Program-made: the position numbers and the translations under genes | Notes under the pieces: generated by a model | What the model was told of the DNA's origin: nothing | Seen by the model: only the letters and a program-made list of their open reading frames with translations | The model's database searches: none | DNA from: an uncultured Hungatella sp. | GTDB lineage: Bacteria; Bacillota; Clostridia; Lachnospirales; Lachnospiraceae | Reading direction: 5' to 3' | Assembly: GCA_910586845.1 (NCBI GenBank) | Contig: CAJUJV010000006.1 | Span: 1-20,988 of the forward strand | DNA: 20,988 nt | In this document: in pieces, positions 6,228 through 14,000 of the stretch | Layout: each line of letters begins with the position of its first letter | How positions within the stretch are numbered: the stretch's first letter is position 1

Positions 6228-6584
6228 TCACAAACAATAGGTTTCCACCAGTTCTTTAATCTCCCGGTTGCTCGGTATCCGATTATCGTCCTTTTTATAA
6301 TAGATGGTAAGTAAATATATCTCCTCGTCGTCACGAATCACATAATAAATAACACGGTACCCGTTAGATTGCCCTACCTTCGTATCTGTATTAGCGGAAC
6401 GAACTTTAAAAGTATGTCCGTCTGCCGAAATCTTCAGACCAGGAATTTCCGTTCCTATCAGATTTCCTTTCTCCAATTCATCTGTTATCGCTTTGATATC
6501 AGAACCAATATGTATGAATCCTTTTTTCTTTATATAATACTTTACGTCTCTCTCAAACTGCTCGGTGGGTATGACTGTATACAT
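6228..6584 (-). CDS. RelE/ParE-superfamily toxin
   Basis: The 118-residue protein resembles RelE/HigB-type toxins, which cleave mRNA or otherwise block growth when free of antitoxin. It starts MYTVIPTEQFERDVKYY. The core is KVRSANTDTKVGQSNGYRVIYY, and it ends with the typical IYLLTIYYKKDD strand and basic residues. The start at 6584 was chosen because the antitoxin stop is only 1 nt upstream and GAGGAAAAA precedes it; the frame is open to 6626, but that part overlaps the antitoxin. It looks full length. The preceding small gene is the likely antitoxin, and the pair is bounded by two copies of the same terminator. The exact subfamily and target are not settled. Confidence 0.82.
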   Translation of the reverse strand: MYTVIPTEQFERDVKYYIKKKGFIHIGSDIKAITDELEKGNLIGTEIPGLKISADGHTFKVRSANTDTKVGQSNGYRVIYYVIRDDEEIYLLTIYYKKDDNRIPSNREIKELVETYCL

Positions 6585-6585
6585 T

Positions 6586-6747
6586 TTACACTTTTTCCTC
6601 TTTGCTCCACTTCTCAATATTGGCAAACAAATCGTTCAAAGAACGTTTAGGTGTTCTGCCTTCACGCATGCTTTTCACTTCCTTGCAAGACTGTATAATC
6701 GACTCCGAAATCGTACAGGGTCTTGCCTGCTCCATAACTGGGCTCAT
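6586..6747 (-). CDS. Small antitoxin of the RelE-type pair
   Basis: The 53-residue protein contains ISESIIQSCKEVKSMREGR and TPKRSLNDLF. This helical segment resembles the tail of RelB-like antitoxins that wraps the toxin. I place the start at the ATG at 6747 because AAGGAGGAACGCGTA lies at ideal spacing. An in-frame ATG at 6798 is weaker and sits almost at the predicted transcription start. It ends 1 nt before the toxin ATG, so the two are translationally coupled. No DNA-binding domain is evident in the short form. Function is inferred from position and the C-terminal similarity. Confidence 0.7.
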   Translation of the reverse strand: MSPVMEQARPCTISESIIQSCKEVKSMREGRTPKRSLNDLFANIEKWSKEEKV

Positions 6748-6798
6748 TACGCGTTCCTCCTTATCTACCGTTTTCTTTTCATCTTTATTCTTACACAT

Positions 6799-6827
6799 AT
6801 TATACCACCTTTCAATACATCTGTATA
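6799..6827 (-). promoter_or_regulatory. Promoter of the RelE-type toxin-antitoxin pair
   Basis: On the minus strand TATACA (6822-6827) and a perfect TATAAT (6799-6804) are 17 bp apart. A short imperfect palindrome ATCTGTATAGAT (6819-6830) overlaps the -35 box and could be an operator. Confidence 0.65.
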
Positions 6828-6841
6828 GATAGTATAATCGC

Positions 6842-6895
6842 AATAAAAAAAATAATACGAGCCGCCATACCAATTCCCCCCTGGTATGGCGGCTC
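6842..6895 (-). terminator. Terminator of the GH4 gene, hairpin copy 2
   Basis: The same 14-bp stem as at 6169-6204 is found at 6859-6872/6882-6895 with a 9-nt loop. On the minus strand it is followed by GTATTA and a run of eight T residues (about 6845-6852). It is 33 nt after the GH4 stop. Confidence 0.88.
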
Positions 6896-6928
6896 TTATC
6901 ATAATTTCAGGAAACTGTCCTTAAAATC

Positions 6929-8332
6929 TTACAGTCCCTGCTCTGTCAGTTCTCTGGCGATATCGTCCTTGATGGTAACGCCCTCTTTCTCCAGCTCGGC
7001 GATCTTCTCGGCAAACTGGGGAAGATATTTCTTGTGGGCGATCAGCAGCTCGTCAAGCACTCTCTTGGCGGTTGTGCCGGAGGGAACCTGAGGATTCAGG
7101 ATAAATGCCTGGAGGGCCATCCCGTAGTCACCGGTAACGGCAGCCTCGCACACGCACAGCTCCATGTTCTTCATCACCTGCAGCCAGCCTTTCTGAGCCG
7201 GATGGAGAGGTCCGAAAGCGATGGGCAGAGCGCCGCATGCTCCGATGTGGGCAGACACTTCCACAACACACTCGGGAGGAAGATCCGGTACCGCTCCGTT
7301 GTTCCTGGTGGAAACCACGATGTGGGTGTTCTTGTTGGCGTAGATGGAAGCGATGGTCTCGCAGGCAGCGTCGGAGTAGTGAGCCCCGCCTCTCTTGGCC
7401 AGCTGCTCCGGCTTGTGATCCAGGTTGGGATCCTTGTACAGCTCGAACAGTTCTGCCTCAGTCTGCTTCACCTGCTGGGCACGGGTACCCTTCTCGGGAT
7501 CATTGTACTCCTCGATCATGTGGTTGAGCATCTCTTCCTGGCGATAGTAATATCTGTGATATCCGCAGGGGATCATGCCCATCTGGTCAAGCTGCTCTTT
7601 GAAGAACTTCACGTCAAAAATGTTGGCCGGAATTCCTGCGTCGGTCTCCGGATCATACAGCTTGTCGATGATCTGCTGTGTCACATCATGTCCATTTAAA
7701 TCAAACACTTTGTGCCAGTGGAAATGGTTCAGACCCACGAACTTGTAGATCAGCTCGTCCAGAGTCTTGCCGATCATCTTGGGCTCCTTCATCATAGCGC
7801 CTACAGGCACGTTGCAGAGACCGATGACCTTGTCCCACTTGCCATAGCGGATAACCGCCTCTGTCACCATACCGCTGGGGTTGGTAAAGTTTACAAGCCA
7901 GGCGTCGGGACACAGCTCCTTCATATCCTCAATGATACTTAAGATCACCGGGATAGTACGGAAAGCCTTGAACATGCCGCCCGCGCCGTTGGTCTCCTGG
8001 CCAAGGATGCCGTAGGATAAGGGGATTCTCTCGTCCTTGATCCTGGCGTTCAAAAGGCCTACACGGAACTGAGTGGTAACAAAATCCGCTCCCGGAAGGG
8101 CCTCTCTTCTGTCCAGAGTCAGATGAACCTTAACATCATATGGAGAAGCATCCCACATACGCTGCGCCATCTTGCCCACGATCTCCAGCTTCTCTTTTCC
8201 GTCCTCAATGTCCACCAGCCAGATCTCTTTGATGGGAAGCTCATCGTAACGTTTGATGAAGCCTTCCATAAGCTCAGGTGTGTAGCTGCTGCCGCCGCCG
8301 ATGGTTACGATCTTTACAGGTTTCTTTTCCAT
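6929..8332 (-). CDS. 6-phospho-beta-glucosidase, GH4
   Basis: The 467-residue enzyme is a family GH4 glycosidase, which hydrolyses phosphorylated disaccharides such as cellobiose-6-phosphate. The mechanism is unusual, requiring NAD+ and a divalent metal. The N-terminal Rossmann motif is IGGGSSYTPE (residues 11-20). Metal- and substrate-binding residues are seen in NFTNPSG (148-154), CNVP (Cys173-Pro176) and GLNHFHW with His203. The CNVP signature is typical of the beta-specific enzymes rather than the alpha type with CDMP. Length is normal. It starts after AAGAGGAGGACAATC and lies downstream of an RpiR regulator, which probably controls it. No PTS transporter is present in the window, so the sugar must be imported by genes elsewhere. 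Equivalent genes are called licH, celF or chbF. Confidence 0.93.
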   Translation of the reverse strand: MEKKPVKIVTIGGGSSYTPELMEGFIKRYDELPIKEIWLVDIEDGKEKLEIVGKMAQRMWDASPYDVKVHLTLDRREALPGADFVTTQFRVGLLNARIKDERIPLSYGILGQETNGAGGMFKAFRTIPVILSIIEDMKELCPDAWLVNFTNPSGMVTEAVIRYGKWDKVIGLCNVPVGAMMKEPKMIGKTLDELIYKFVGLNHFHWHKVFDLNGHDVTQQIIDKLYDPETDAGIPANIFDVKFFKEQLDQMGMIPCGYHRYYYRQEEMLNHMIEEYNDPEKGTRAQQVKQTEAELFELYKDPNLDHKPEQLAKRGGAHYSDAACETIASIYANKNTHIVVSTRNNGAVPDLPPECVVEVSAHIGACGALPIAFGPLHPAQKGWLQVMKNMELCVCEAAVTGDYGMALQAFILNPQVPSGTTAKRVLDELLIAHKKYLPQFAEKIAELEKEGVTIKDDIARELTEQGL

Positions 8333-8375
8333 GATTGTCCTCCTCTTGATTGGTTACTGTGCTTTTGATGTCTCT

Positions 8376-8404
8376 ATTTTCACGGATTTTTCCCTGTTTG
8401 TCAA
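8376..8404 (-). promoter_or_regulatory. Candidate promoter of the GH4 gene
   Basis: On the minus strand there is a consensus TTGACA (8399-8404) and, 17 bp downstream, a weaker GAAAAT (8376-8381). One GTTCTCT copy lies 3 bp upstream of the -35 box. A weak -10 box would fit a regulated promoter. Confidence 0.5.
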
Positions 8405-8406
8405 TG

Positions 8407-8473
8407 GTTCTCTGTGCAATAGGTACACTGTTCTCTTGATTGTCTGATTTAAGGCTGGTAAAAGAGAACAATG
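8407..8473. promoter_or_regulatory. Candidate RpiR operator cluster
   Basis: GTTCTCT occurs at 8407-8413 and within CACTGTTCTCTT at 8426-8437. A near-perfect inverted copy, AAGAGAACAATG, is at 8462-8473 (11 of 12 bases match the 8426 arm). The sites lie between the regulator's stop codon and the GH4 promoter. This is the natural place for binding by the adjacent RpiR-type regulator. Confidence 0.5.
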
Positions 8474-8477
8474 TTCC

Positions 8478-9386
8478 TTATCTCAAAACAGGACTGTCTC
8501 TCAGGATAGGATTGTCCGAATGCCTTCCGTCCCGTTTCCCCACATCCTCAGACTCCCTGGAATATCGGATCTTATCCGCCAGATGTCGGTCATAATCCCG
8601 GTTAAAATACCCGGCATAGATCACATCCAGAAGATACATAACCGACACATTGATCCCAAAAGACCCCAGATTGCTGATCAGCTTCTCCCTGGTGGACACA
8701 TACAGGCAGCAGGTACACATGGAGGACAGGGTGTTGCTGCCGTAAGACGTGACTGCCACAGACTTAAGCCCCCGCTCCTTCACCTTCCTGGCCACCTTCA
8801 GCACCCTCCTGGTCTCCCCGGAATAGGAGATCAGGAAAAACAGACTGCCCTTCTCGCAGTAAGAGGCATGATAAAACCCCTCGTCCGCCTGGGCGCAGAT
8901 ATGGATCAGCCTGCCGATCTTCATCATCTTGTCCCGAAACACCTCCGCCACCCCCAGCTGAGCCGCGGAAGCGCAGATGTATATGCTGGGGGCCTCCCGG
9001 ACCATGGCGATAACTCTCCCCAGCACGTCCGAATCCAGAAGAGACTGACAGTCCCTGAGGATCTCCTCATACAGAGCCCCCATCTTGTTGGCCACGGTCA
9101 AGTCCTTGTCCTGCCTGTCAAAGGGAAAATTAGGGTCCAGAGACTGAAAATGGGAGGACAGGTACAGAAGCTCCTTCAAATACTCCTCTCTCAGCTCATT
9201 AAACCCCTCATATCCCAGCTTCTGGCAGAAACGGATCACCGACGACGGCGCCACATAAAGCTTCTTCGCGATCTGCCTGACACTGTCCTCTTTTAAACTC
9301 TCCTGCCGCTCCAGCACATAGTCCGCGATCCGGATGTCAATGTCCGAAAAATGTTCCCGCTCCTGAAGCTTCTCCTTTACCAGCAT
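8478..9386 (-). CDS. MurR/RpiR-family transcriptional regulator
   Basis: The 302-residue protein has an N-terminal RpiR helix-turn-helix domain (about residues 1-77) with SVRQIAKKLYVAPSSVIRFCQKLGYEGF. A C-terminal SIS sugar-phosphate domain (about 115-250) includes FFLISYSGETRRVLKVA. Such proteins sense phosphorylated sugars and switch adjacent catabolic genes. The neighbouring GH4 gene makes a phospho-beta-glucoside or glucose-6-phosphate a plausible effector. A charged 25-residue tail (SRESEDVGKRDGRHSDN) follows the SIS fold. It starts at an ATG after AGGAGAGAGAT, 28 nt from the upstream 113-residue gene, and may be partly co-transcribed with it. Candidate operator repeats lie immediately downstream. 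Confidence 0.92.
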   Translation of the reverse strand: MLVKEKLQEREHFSDIDIRIADYVLERQESLKEDSVRQIAKKLYVAPSSVIRFCQKLGYEGFNELREEYLKELLYLSSHFQSLDPNFPFDRQDKDLTVANKMGALYEEILRDCQSLLDSDVLGRVIAMVREAPSIYICASAAQLGVAEVFRDKMMKIGRLIHICAQADEGFYHASYCEKGSLFFLISYSGETRRVLKVARKVKERGLKSVAVTSYGSNTLSSMCTCCLYVSTREKLISNLGSFGINVSVMYLLDVIYAGYFNRDYDRHLADKIRYSRESEDVGKRDGRHSDNPILRDSPVLR

Positions 9387-9414
9387 ATCTCTCTCCTCGT
9401 ATTCTTCTCAGCCT

Positions 9415-9756
9415 CTACTCCTCCCTCGCCAGATAACACTCGTCCTGGCAGCTCCTGCCCTGGTTGCTGATGAGCAGAGGGAATTCGTCATAATATTTCA
9501 TGTTGTTCTCCCGGAGGATCTGACCCATATTCTGCCTCTCCGGCGGGATCACCCGCTCCCTCACCCACCGAAGGCTCCAGTCCTTGTCGATCACCCTCTG
9601 CCCCTTCTTGATAAAAGCCGCGATGAGCAGAGGAGCCTCCATGCTCTTTGTCTCCGGCGGAATCCTGATCTCATACTCCCTCTTCTCCTCATCATAATAC
9701 AGCCATGCCACGGTCTTGTGATCATAGACGGGATTCTTGATGGCAAACTTGTACAT
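9415..9756 (-). CDS. Small partner of the HipA-like kinase
   Basis: The 113-residue protein is of unassigned function. The first part, YKFAIKNPVYDHKTVAWLYYD, could form beta strands. The second half is helical and contains RERVIPPERQNMGQILREN, YDEFPLLI and a CQDECYL end with two cysteines. It overlaps the preceding kinase gene by 35 nt and has its own GGGGGAGGTGG ribosome binding site, so its translation is tied to that of the kinase. Since the kinase lacks the usual N-terminal HipA subdomain, this protein may act as a separate HipS-like subunit or an antitoxin. That is inference from position; I do not see clear sequence similarity to HipS. Confidence 0.6.
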   Translation of the reverse strand: MYKFAIKNPVYDHKTVAWLYYDEEKREYEIRIPPETKSMEAPLLIAAFIKKGQRVIDKDWSLRWVRERVIPPERQNMGQILRENNMKYYDEFPLLISNQGRSCQDECYLAREE

Positions 9757-10558
9757 AGCGGTTCCACCTCCCCCATATCATATCCCAGATTTTCCCCAGA
9801 TGATCTCCGGTTAATACAGTGTCCAGACCTGCTAAAATCCTTTCCCGGTCCCCCTTTTTCAGTCTTCCCTCAAACAGCCTTTCTCCTTTCGGCAGCAGTC
9901 CCAGATTATACTCCAAAGATCTGGAGCCAATATAATTGTTCACGGCCCTGTCTTCCATCACATCAAATTTTCTGATACTGTCCATATTTCCATAACAGGA
10001 AAACAACAGAGAAAGTCCCTGATCAAACAGAGGAGCCGGCCTCGCCCTGTCCTGGGGGTCCACAAGAATTTCGATATTGGCCCCATGCCTGTCTCGGTTG
10101 CATATAAGATAATCAACCACTATCATTTGATACACATACTTCTCCCACCCCATACGTACAGCAAAATCAAGGGGGCTTTCCTTCTCCTCTCTGTTCAGGT
10201 CATAAAAAACATCAAACGCCATTTTCCTCTCGTCATCCCGCCGAAAATTAACTGACCTGGTAATATATGTCTCCGTCTCTTTTCCGTCAACCAAAATCCG
10301 GGCATGGATCAGCTGATATTCCAGATGTTCAATCTCCAAAACAGACAAAAGCCTGGACACGATCAACTCATTTACACATTCATGCCCGAATACTCCCCGG
10401 TAACTGTCATAATTGGATATCTTATAGTAGATCCGGACTCCCAACTCCTCCCTGTATGCCTTCAAAAAACATCCCGGCGTACCCGGAGATATCTTGATAT
10501 CCGTCCAGACCAGATCCGTCAGTTCCTGAATCTCCTCAATAAAATCCCTTCCGTCCAT
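9722..10558 (-). CDS. HipA-like Ser/Thr kinase lacking the N-terminal subdomain
   Basis: The 278-residue protein has the HipA kinase core: glycine-rich loop SPGTPGCFLKAY (24-35), ATP-binding Lys46, a conserved glutamate in HECVNELIVSRLL (59-71), catalytic loop CNRDRHGAN with Asp156 and Asn161, and metal-binding Asp179 in PLFDQG. All key residues are present, so activity is likely. HipA proteins phosphorylate translation-related targets such as glutamyl- or tryptophanyl-tRNA synthetase; the target here is unknown. The ~100-residue N-terminal subdomain of classical HipA is missing, and no HipB-like helix-turn-helix gene is nearby. It starts after AGGAGACGGAC. A structured GC-rich repeat precedes it, and a 113-residue gene overlaps its end. 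Confidence 0.82.
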   Translation of the reverse strand: MDGRDFIEEIQELTDLVWTDIKISPGTPGCFLKAYREELGVRIYYKISNYDSYRGVFGHECVNELIVSRLLSVLEIEHLEYQLIHARILVDGKETETYITRSVNFRRDDERKMAFDVFYDLNREEKESPLDFAVRMGWEKYVYQMIVVDYLICNRDRHGANIEILVDPQDRARPAPLFDQGLSLLFSCYGNMDSIRKFDVMEDRAVNNYIGSRSLEYNLGLLPKGERLFEGRLKKGDRERILAGLDTVLTGDHLGKIWDMIWGRWNRYVQVCHQESRL

Positions 10559-10582
10559 GTCCGTCTCCTGTCGATTGAATCC

Positions 10583-10606
10583 AGCAGGGAAGACTTCTCC
10601 CCTGCT
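10583..10606. repeat. AGCAGGG hairpin next to repeat unit B
   Basis: Arms AGCAGGG (10583-10589) and CCCTGCT (10600-10606) match the hairpin at 1245-1271 in sequence and in position relative to the structured unit. It lies 25 nt before the HipA-like start on that gene's strand. Confidence 0.65.
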
Positions 10607-10614
10607 CGCCCTGC

Positions 10615-10657
10615 CGGGGCGGGGGCCGCTTTAGCGGCCATATTCCTCTCCGCCCCG
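10615..10657. repeat. GC-rich structured repeat, unit B
   Basis: Outer arms CGGGGCGG (10615-10622) and CCGCCCCG (10650-10657) enclose GGCCGC-TTTA-GCGGCC (10624-10639) and the unpaired ATATTCCTCT. This matches unit A1 (1197-1234) in stems, tetraloop and unpaired strand. Again it lies just after a terminator and upstream of a minus-strand gene. Confidence 0.7.
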
Positions 10658-10664
10658 TGTACAG

Positions 10665-10692
10665 AAAAGCCATGAGAATCCCTCCCATGGCC
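10665..10692 (-). terminator. Terminator after the small membrane protein gene
   Basis: On the minus strand GCCATG (10686-10691) pairs with CATGGC (10669-10674) and is followed by TTTT (10665-10668). It lies 15 nt after the stop of the 91-residue gene and probably ends the long transcript that includes purL. Confidence 0.75.
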
Positions 10693-10706
10693 TTTCGCTT
10701 TTGCCT

Positions 10707-10982
10707 CTAAACTTCCTCCGACTCCGCCGGATATCCCTCAGCTTCCTCATCATCCGACTCCGCCAGCGTCCCGTCAGCTCCCTCTTCATCCGGCACTTCC
10801 ATCATCCGGTCCAGCAGTCTCCACAGGCTGGTCCCCAGGATAAACCCGTCCATCCACATAGAAACTCCCAGGCGCTTGCCTTCCTTCTCTGCCTGCTTAA
10901 GAGTCCAGAATCCATGAACCGCCGAATAAATCACCAGAAAAATATCCGAACCAATCAAAATCTTCCTCAAATGTTTCTTCAT
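10707..10982 (-). CDS. Small membrane protein with acidic tail
   Basis: The 91-residue protein has a basic start (MKKHLRK), a hydrophobic segment ILIGSDIFLVIYSAVHGFW (about 8-26), and a second weaker one around 41-57 (SMWMDGFILGTSLWRLL). A very acidic tail of about 30 residues, rich in Glu and Asp, follows. One or two membrane passes are likely. I do not recognise the family. It starts after GAAGGGAGTCTGGG, 61 nt downstream of purL with no terminator between, so it is probably co-transcribed with purL. Confidence 0.65.
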   Translation of the reverse strand: MKKHLRKILIGSDIFLVIYSAVHGFWTLKQAEKEGKRLGVSMWMDGFILGTSLWRLLDRMMEVPDEEGADGTLAESDDEEAEGYPAESEEV

Positions 10983-11043
10983 CCCAGACTCCCTTCAAAG
11001 TTTTCCATATATTCTCTCAACCAAGACTTCCGCAATTCCTGTT

Positions 11044-14000
11044 CTATCTAAAGTACTCCACTCCCGACTCAAACAGCCTCATATCCTGCTCCCCGTAAAT
11101 GTTCACGGCCACAGCCTCGCCCCGTCTCTCGGAGTGAGCCATCTTCCCTAGGATTCTTCCGTCCGGGCTGGTGATCCCCTCGATGGCCATATAGGACCCG
11201 TTGGGATTCCAGAACTCGTCCATGGTGGGATTGCCCTTGTCATCTACATACTGAGTGGCCACCTGTCCGTTGGTGAACAATTTCTTAAGCCACTGCTCAT
11301 TGGCCACAAACCGTCCCTCCCCGTGGGAAGCCGGATTGCAGTACACGCCTCCAAGCCGTGCCCCCATGAGCCAGGGAGACTTGTTGGTCATCACCTTGGT
11401 GTACACCATCTTGGACACATGGCGTCCAATGGTATTCATGGTCAGGGTAGGAGAATCCGAGTGCTGCTCCACAACCGTTCCTTCCGTCACCAGTCCCAGC
11501 TTGATCAGGGCCTGGAACCCGTTGCAGATTCCCAGCATCAGACCGTCCCGCTCATTGAGCAGCTTTAAGATCTCCTCCTTTATGACAGCGTTGCGGAACA
11601 CGGTGGCAAAGAACTTGGCAGACCCTTCCGGCTCGTCTCCGGCGGAAAATCCTCCCGGGAACATGACGATCTGAGCCTGGGCGATCTCCTTCTTAAACTC
11701 CTCCACCGAATCCCGGATATCCGAAGGACTCAGGTTCTTAAACACCTTGTCTGTCACCGTAGCCCCTGCCCGCCGGAAAGCCCTGGCACTGTCATACTCA
11801 CAGTTGGTACCCGGAAATACCGGGATAAACACATGAGGTTTGGCCGTCTTATGGCGGCACACATAGACCTTCCCGCCTTTCTCCTTCACATCATAAGTCT
11901 CATCCGGCACCGAAACCTGATCCACGCCCGACACCGTGGGGAACACATCCTCCAGAGTCCCGGTCCAGGCCTCTAAAGCCTCCTCCATGGAGATCACCGT
12001 ATTTCCATATTCCAGGGCTCCTCTGTCCGTCACCTCGCCGATAAGGGTGTAGGTGATGGAAAGCTCCCCGACCTTGCCGTCAGGCACCTCGCAGACAATG
12101 CTGCCCCAGCCGGGAGCGAAGAAATCTCTGGGATCCACATTGTGCTCGATCTTCACGCCCAGCTTGTTGCCGAAAGCCATCTTGCTGACCGCCTCCGCCA
12201 TGCCGTGGCCTTCCACAGCGTAAGCGGAAATGATCTTTCCTGCCTTAATATCCCTGGCCAGCTTCCCGTATCCGTCCATAAGCTGAGCGTACACCGGGAG
12301 ATCATCAGCGTCTCTCTCCGCCTGAAACACCACGATCTTGCTGCCCGGCCTCTTGAACTCCGGCGTGATGACGTGGCTGTGGCTGGCAATGTCCACGGCA
12401 AAGGACACCAGAGTGGGCGGAACGTCGATGTCATTGAAGGTTCCCGACATGCTGTCCTTGCCTCCGATGGAAGGAAGGCCAAATCCCAGCTGGGCGCTGT
12501 AAGCCCCCAAAAGGGCGGCAAATGGCTGGCTCCAGCGGGTGGGATCCTCGGTCATCCTCCGGAAATACTCCTGGAAAGTGAAGCGGATCTTCTCGTAGTC
12601 GCCGCCGGCCGCCACGATCTTGGCCACCGAGGAGACCACGGCGTATATGGCCCCGTGGAAAGGACTCCAGCTGGACAGATAGGGATCAAACCCGTAGCTC
12701 ATCATGGTCACGGTGTCCGTCCTGCCCTGCAAAACCGGCAATTTGGCCACCATGGCCTGAGTCTCTGTCAGCTGATACTTTCCGCCATAGGGCATAAACA
12801 CAGAACCGGCGCCGATGGAGCCGTCAAACATCTCCACCAGGCCCTTCTGAGAACATACATTTAAAGAAGAAAGGGTTTCCAGCCATTTGGCCTTTACATC
12901 AGGTATATCCTTCCGATCCTCAAAAGGATTGCCCTCATGTCCCGGAACCTCCAGAACCACGGAGGCCTCCTGGTGAGCGCCGTTGGTGTCCAGGAATGCC
13001 CGGCTGATATCCACGATGGTCTTTCCCCTCCAGCTCATGACCAGACGGGGCTCCTTAGTGACCACGGCAACCTCCACGGCCTCCAGATTCTCCTGGGCCG
13101 CGTAGGCCAAAAACTGCTCCACATCCCTTTTGTCCACCACCACGGCCATCCGCTCCTGGGACTCGGAGATGGCGATCTCCGTTCCGTCCAGACCGGCGTA
13201 TTTCTTGGGCACCTTGTCCAGGTCGATCCGAAGGCCCTCCGCCAGCTCGCCGATGGCCACTGACACGCCGCCTGCTCCGAAATCATTGCACTTGCGGATC
13301 ATACTGCTGACCTCCGGGCGGCGGAACAGCCTCTGGATCTTCCGCTCCGTGGGAGCGTTGCCCTTCTGGACCTCAGCGCCGCAGGTCTCGATGGAACTCT
13401 CCGTGTGGACCTTGGAAGAGCCCGTGGCTCCGCCGCAGCCATCCCTGCCGGTCCGGCCTCCCAGAAGGATAATGATATTGCCCGGGTCAGAAGTCTCACG
13501 GATCACCGCCTTCCTGGGGGCAGCCCCCATGACAGCGCCGATCTCCATGCGCTTGGCCACATAATCCGGGTGATAGATCTCTTTCACGTAGCCCGTTGCC
13601 AGGCCGATCTGGTTGCCGTAGGAGCTGTACCCTTTCGCCGCCCCGGTCACCAGCTTTCTCTGGGGCAGCTTGCCGTGAAGGGTCTCCTCCAGAGACTTTC
13701 TGGGATCCGCCGCTCCCGTCACACGCATGGCCTGGTACACAAAGGTCCGTCCCGAAAGGGGATCCCGGATAGCGCCGCCCAGACAGGTAGCCGCCCCTCC
13801 GAAAGGCTCGATCTCCGTAGGATGGTTGTGGGTCTCATTTTTAAAATTCACCAGCCACTCTTCCTCCACCCCGTCGATCTTTACCGGCACCACGATACTG
13901 CAGGCGTTGATCTCGTCGGACACCTCCAGATCCTCCAGCTTCCCCTCACTGCGCAGCTTCTTCATGGCCATGAGAGCCAGATCCATGAGGCAGACAAATT

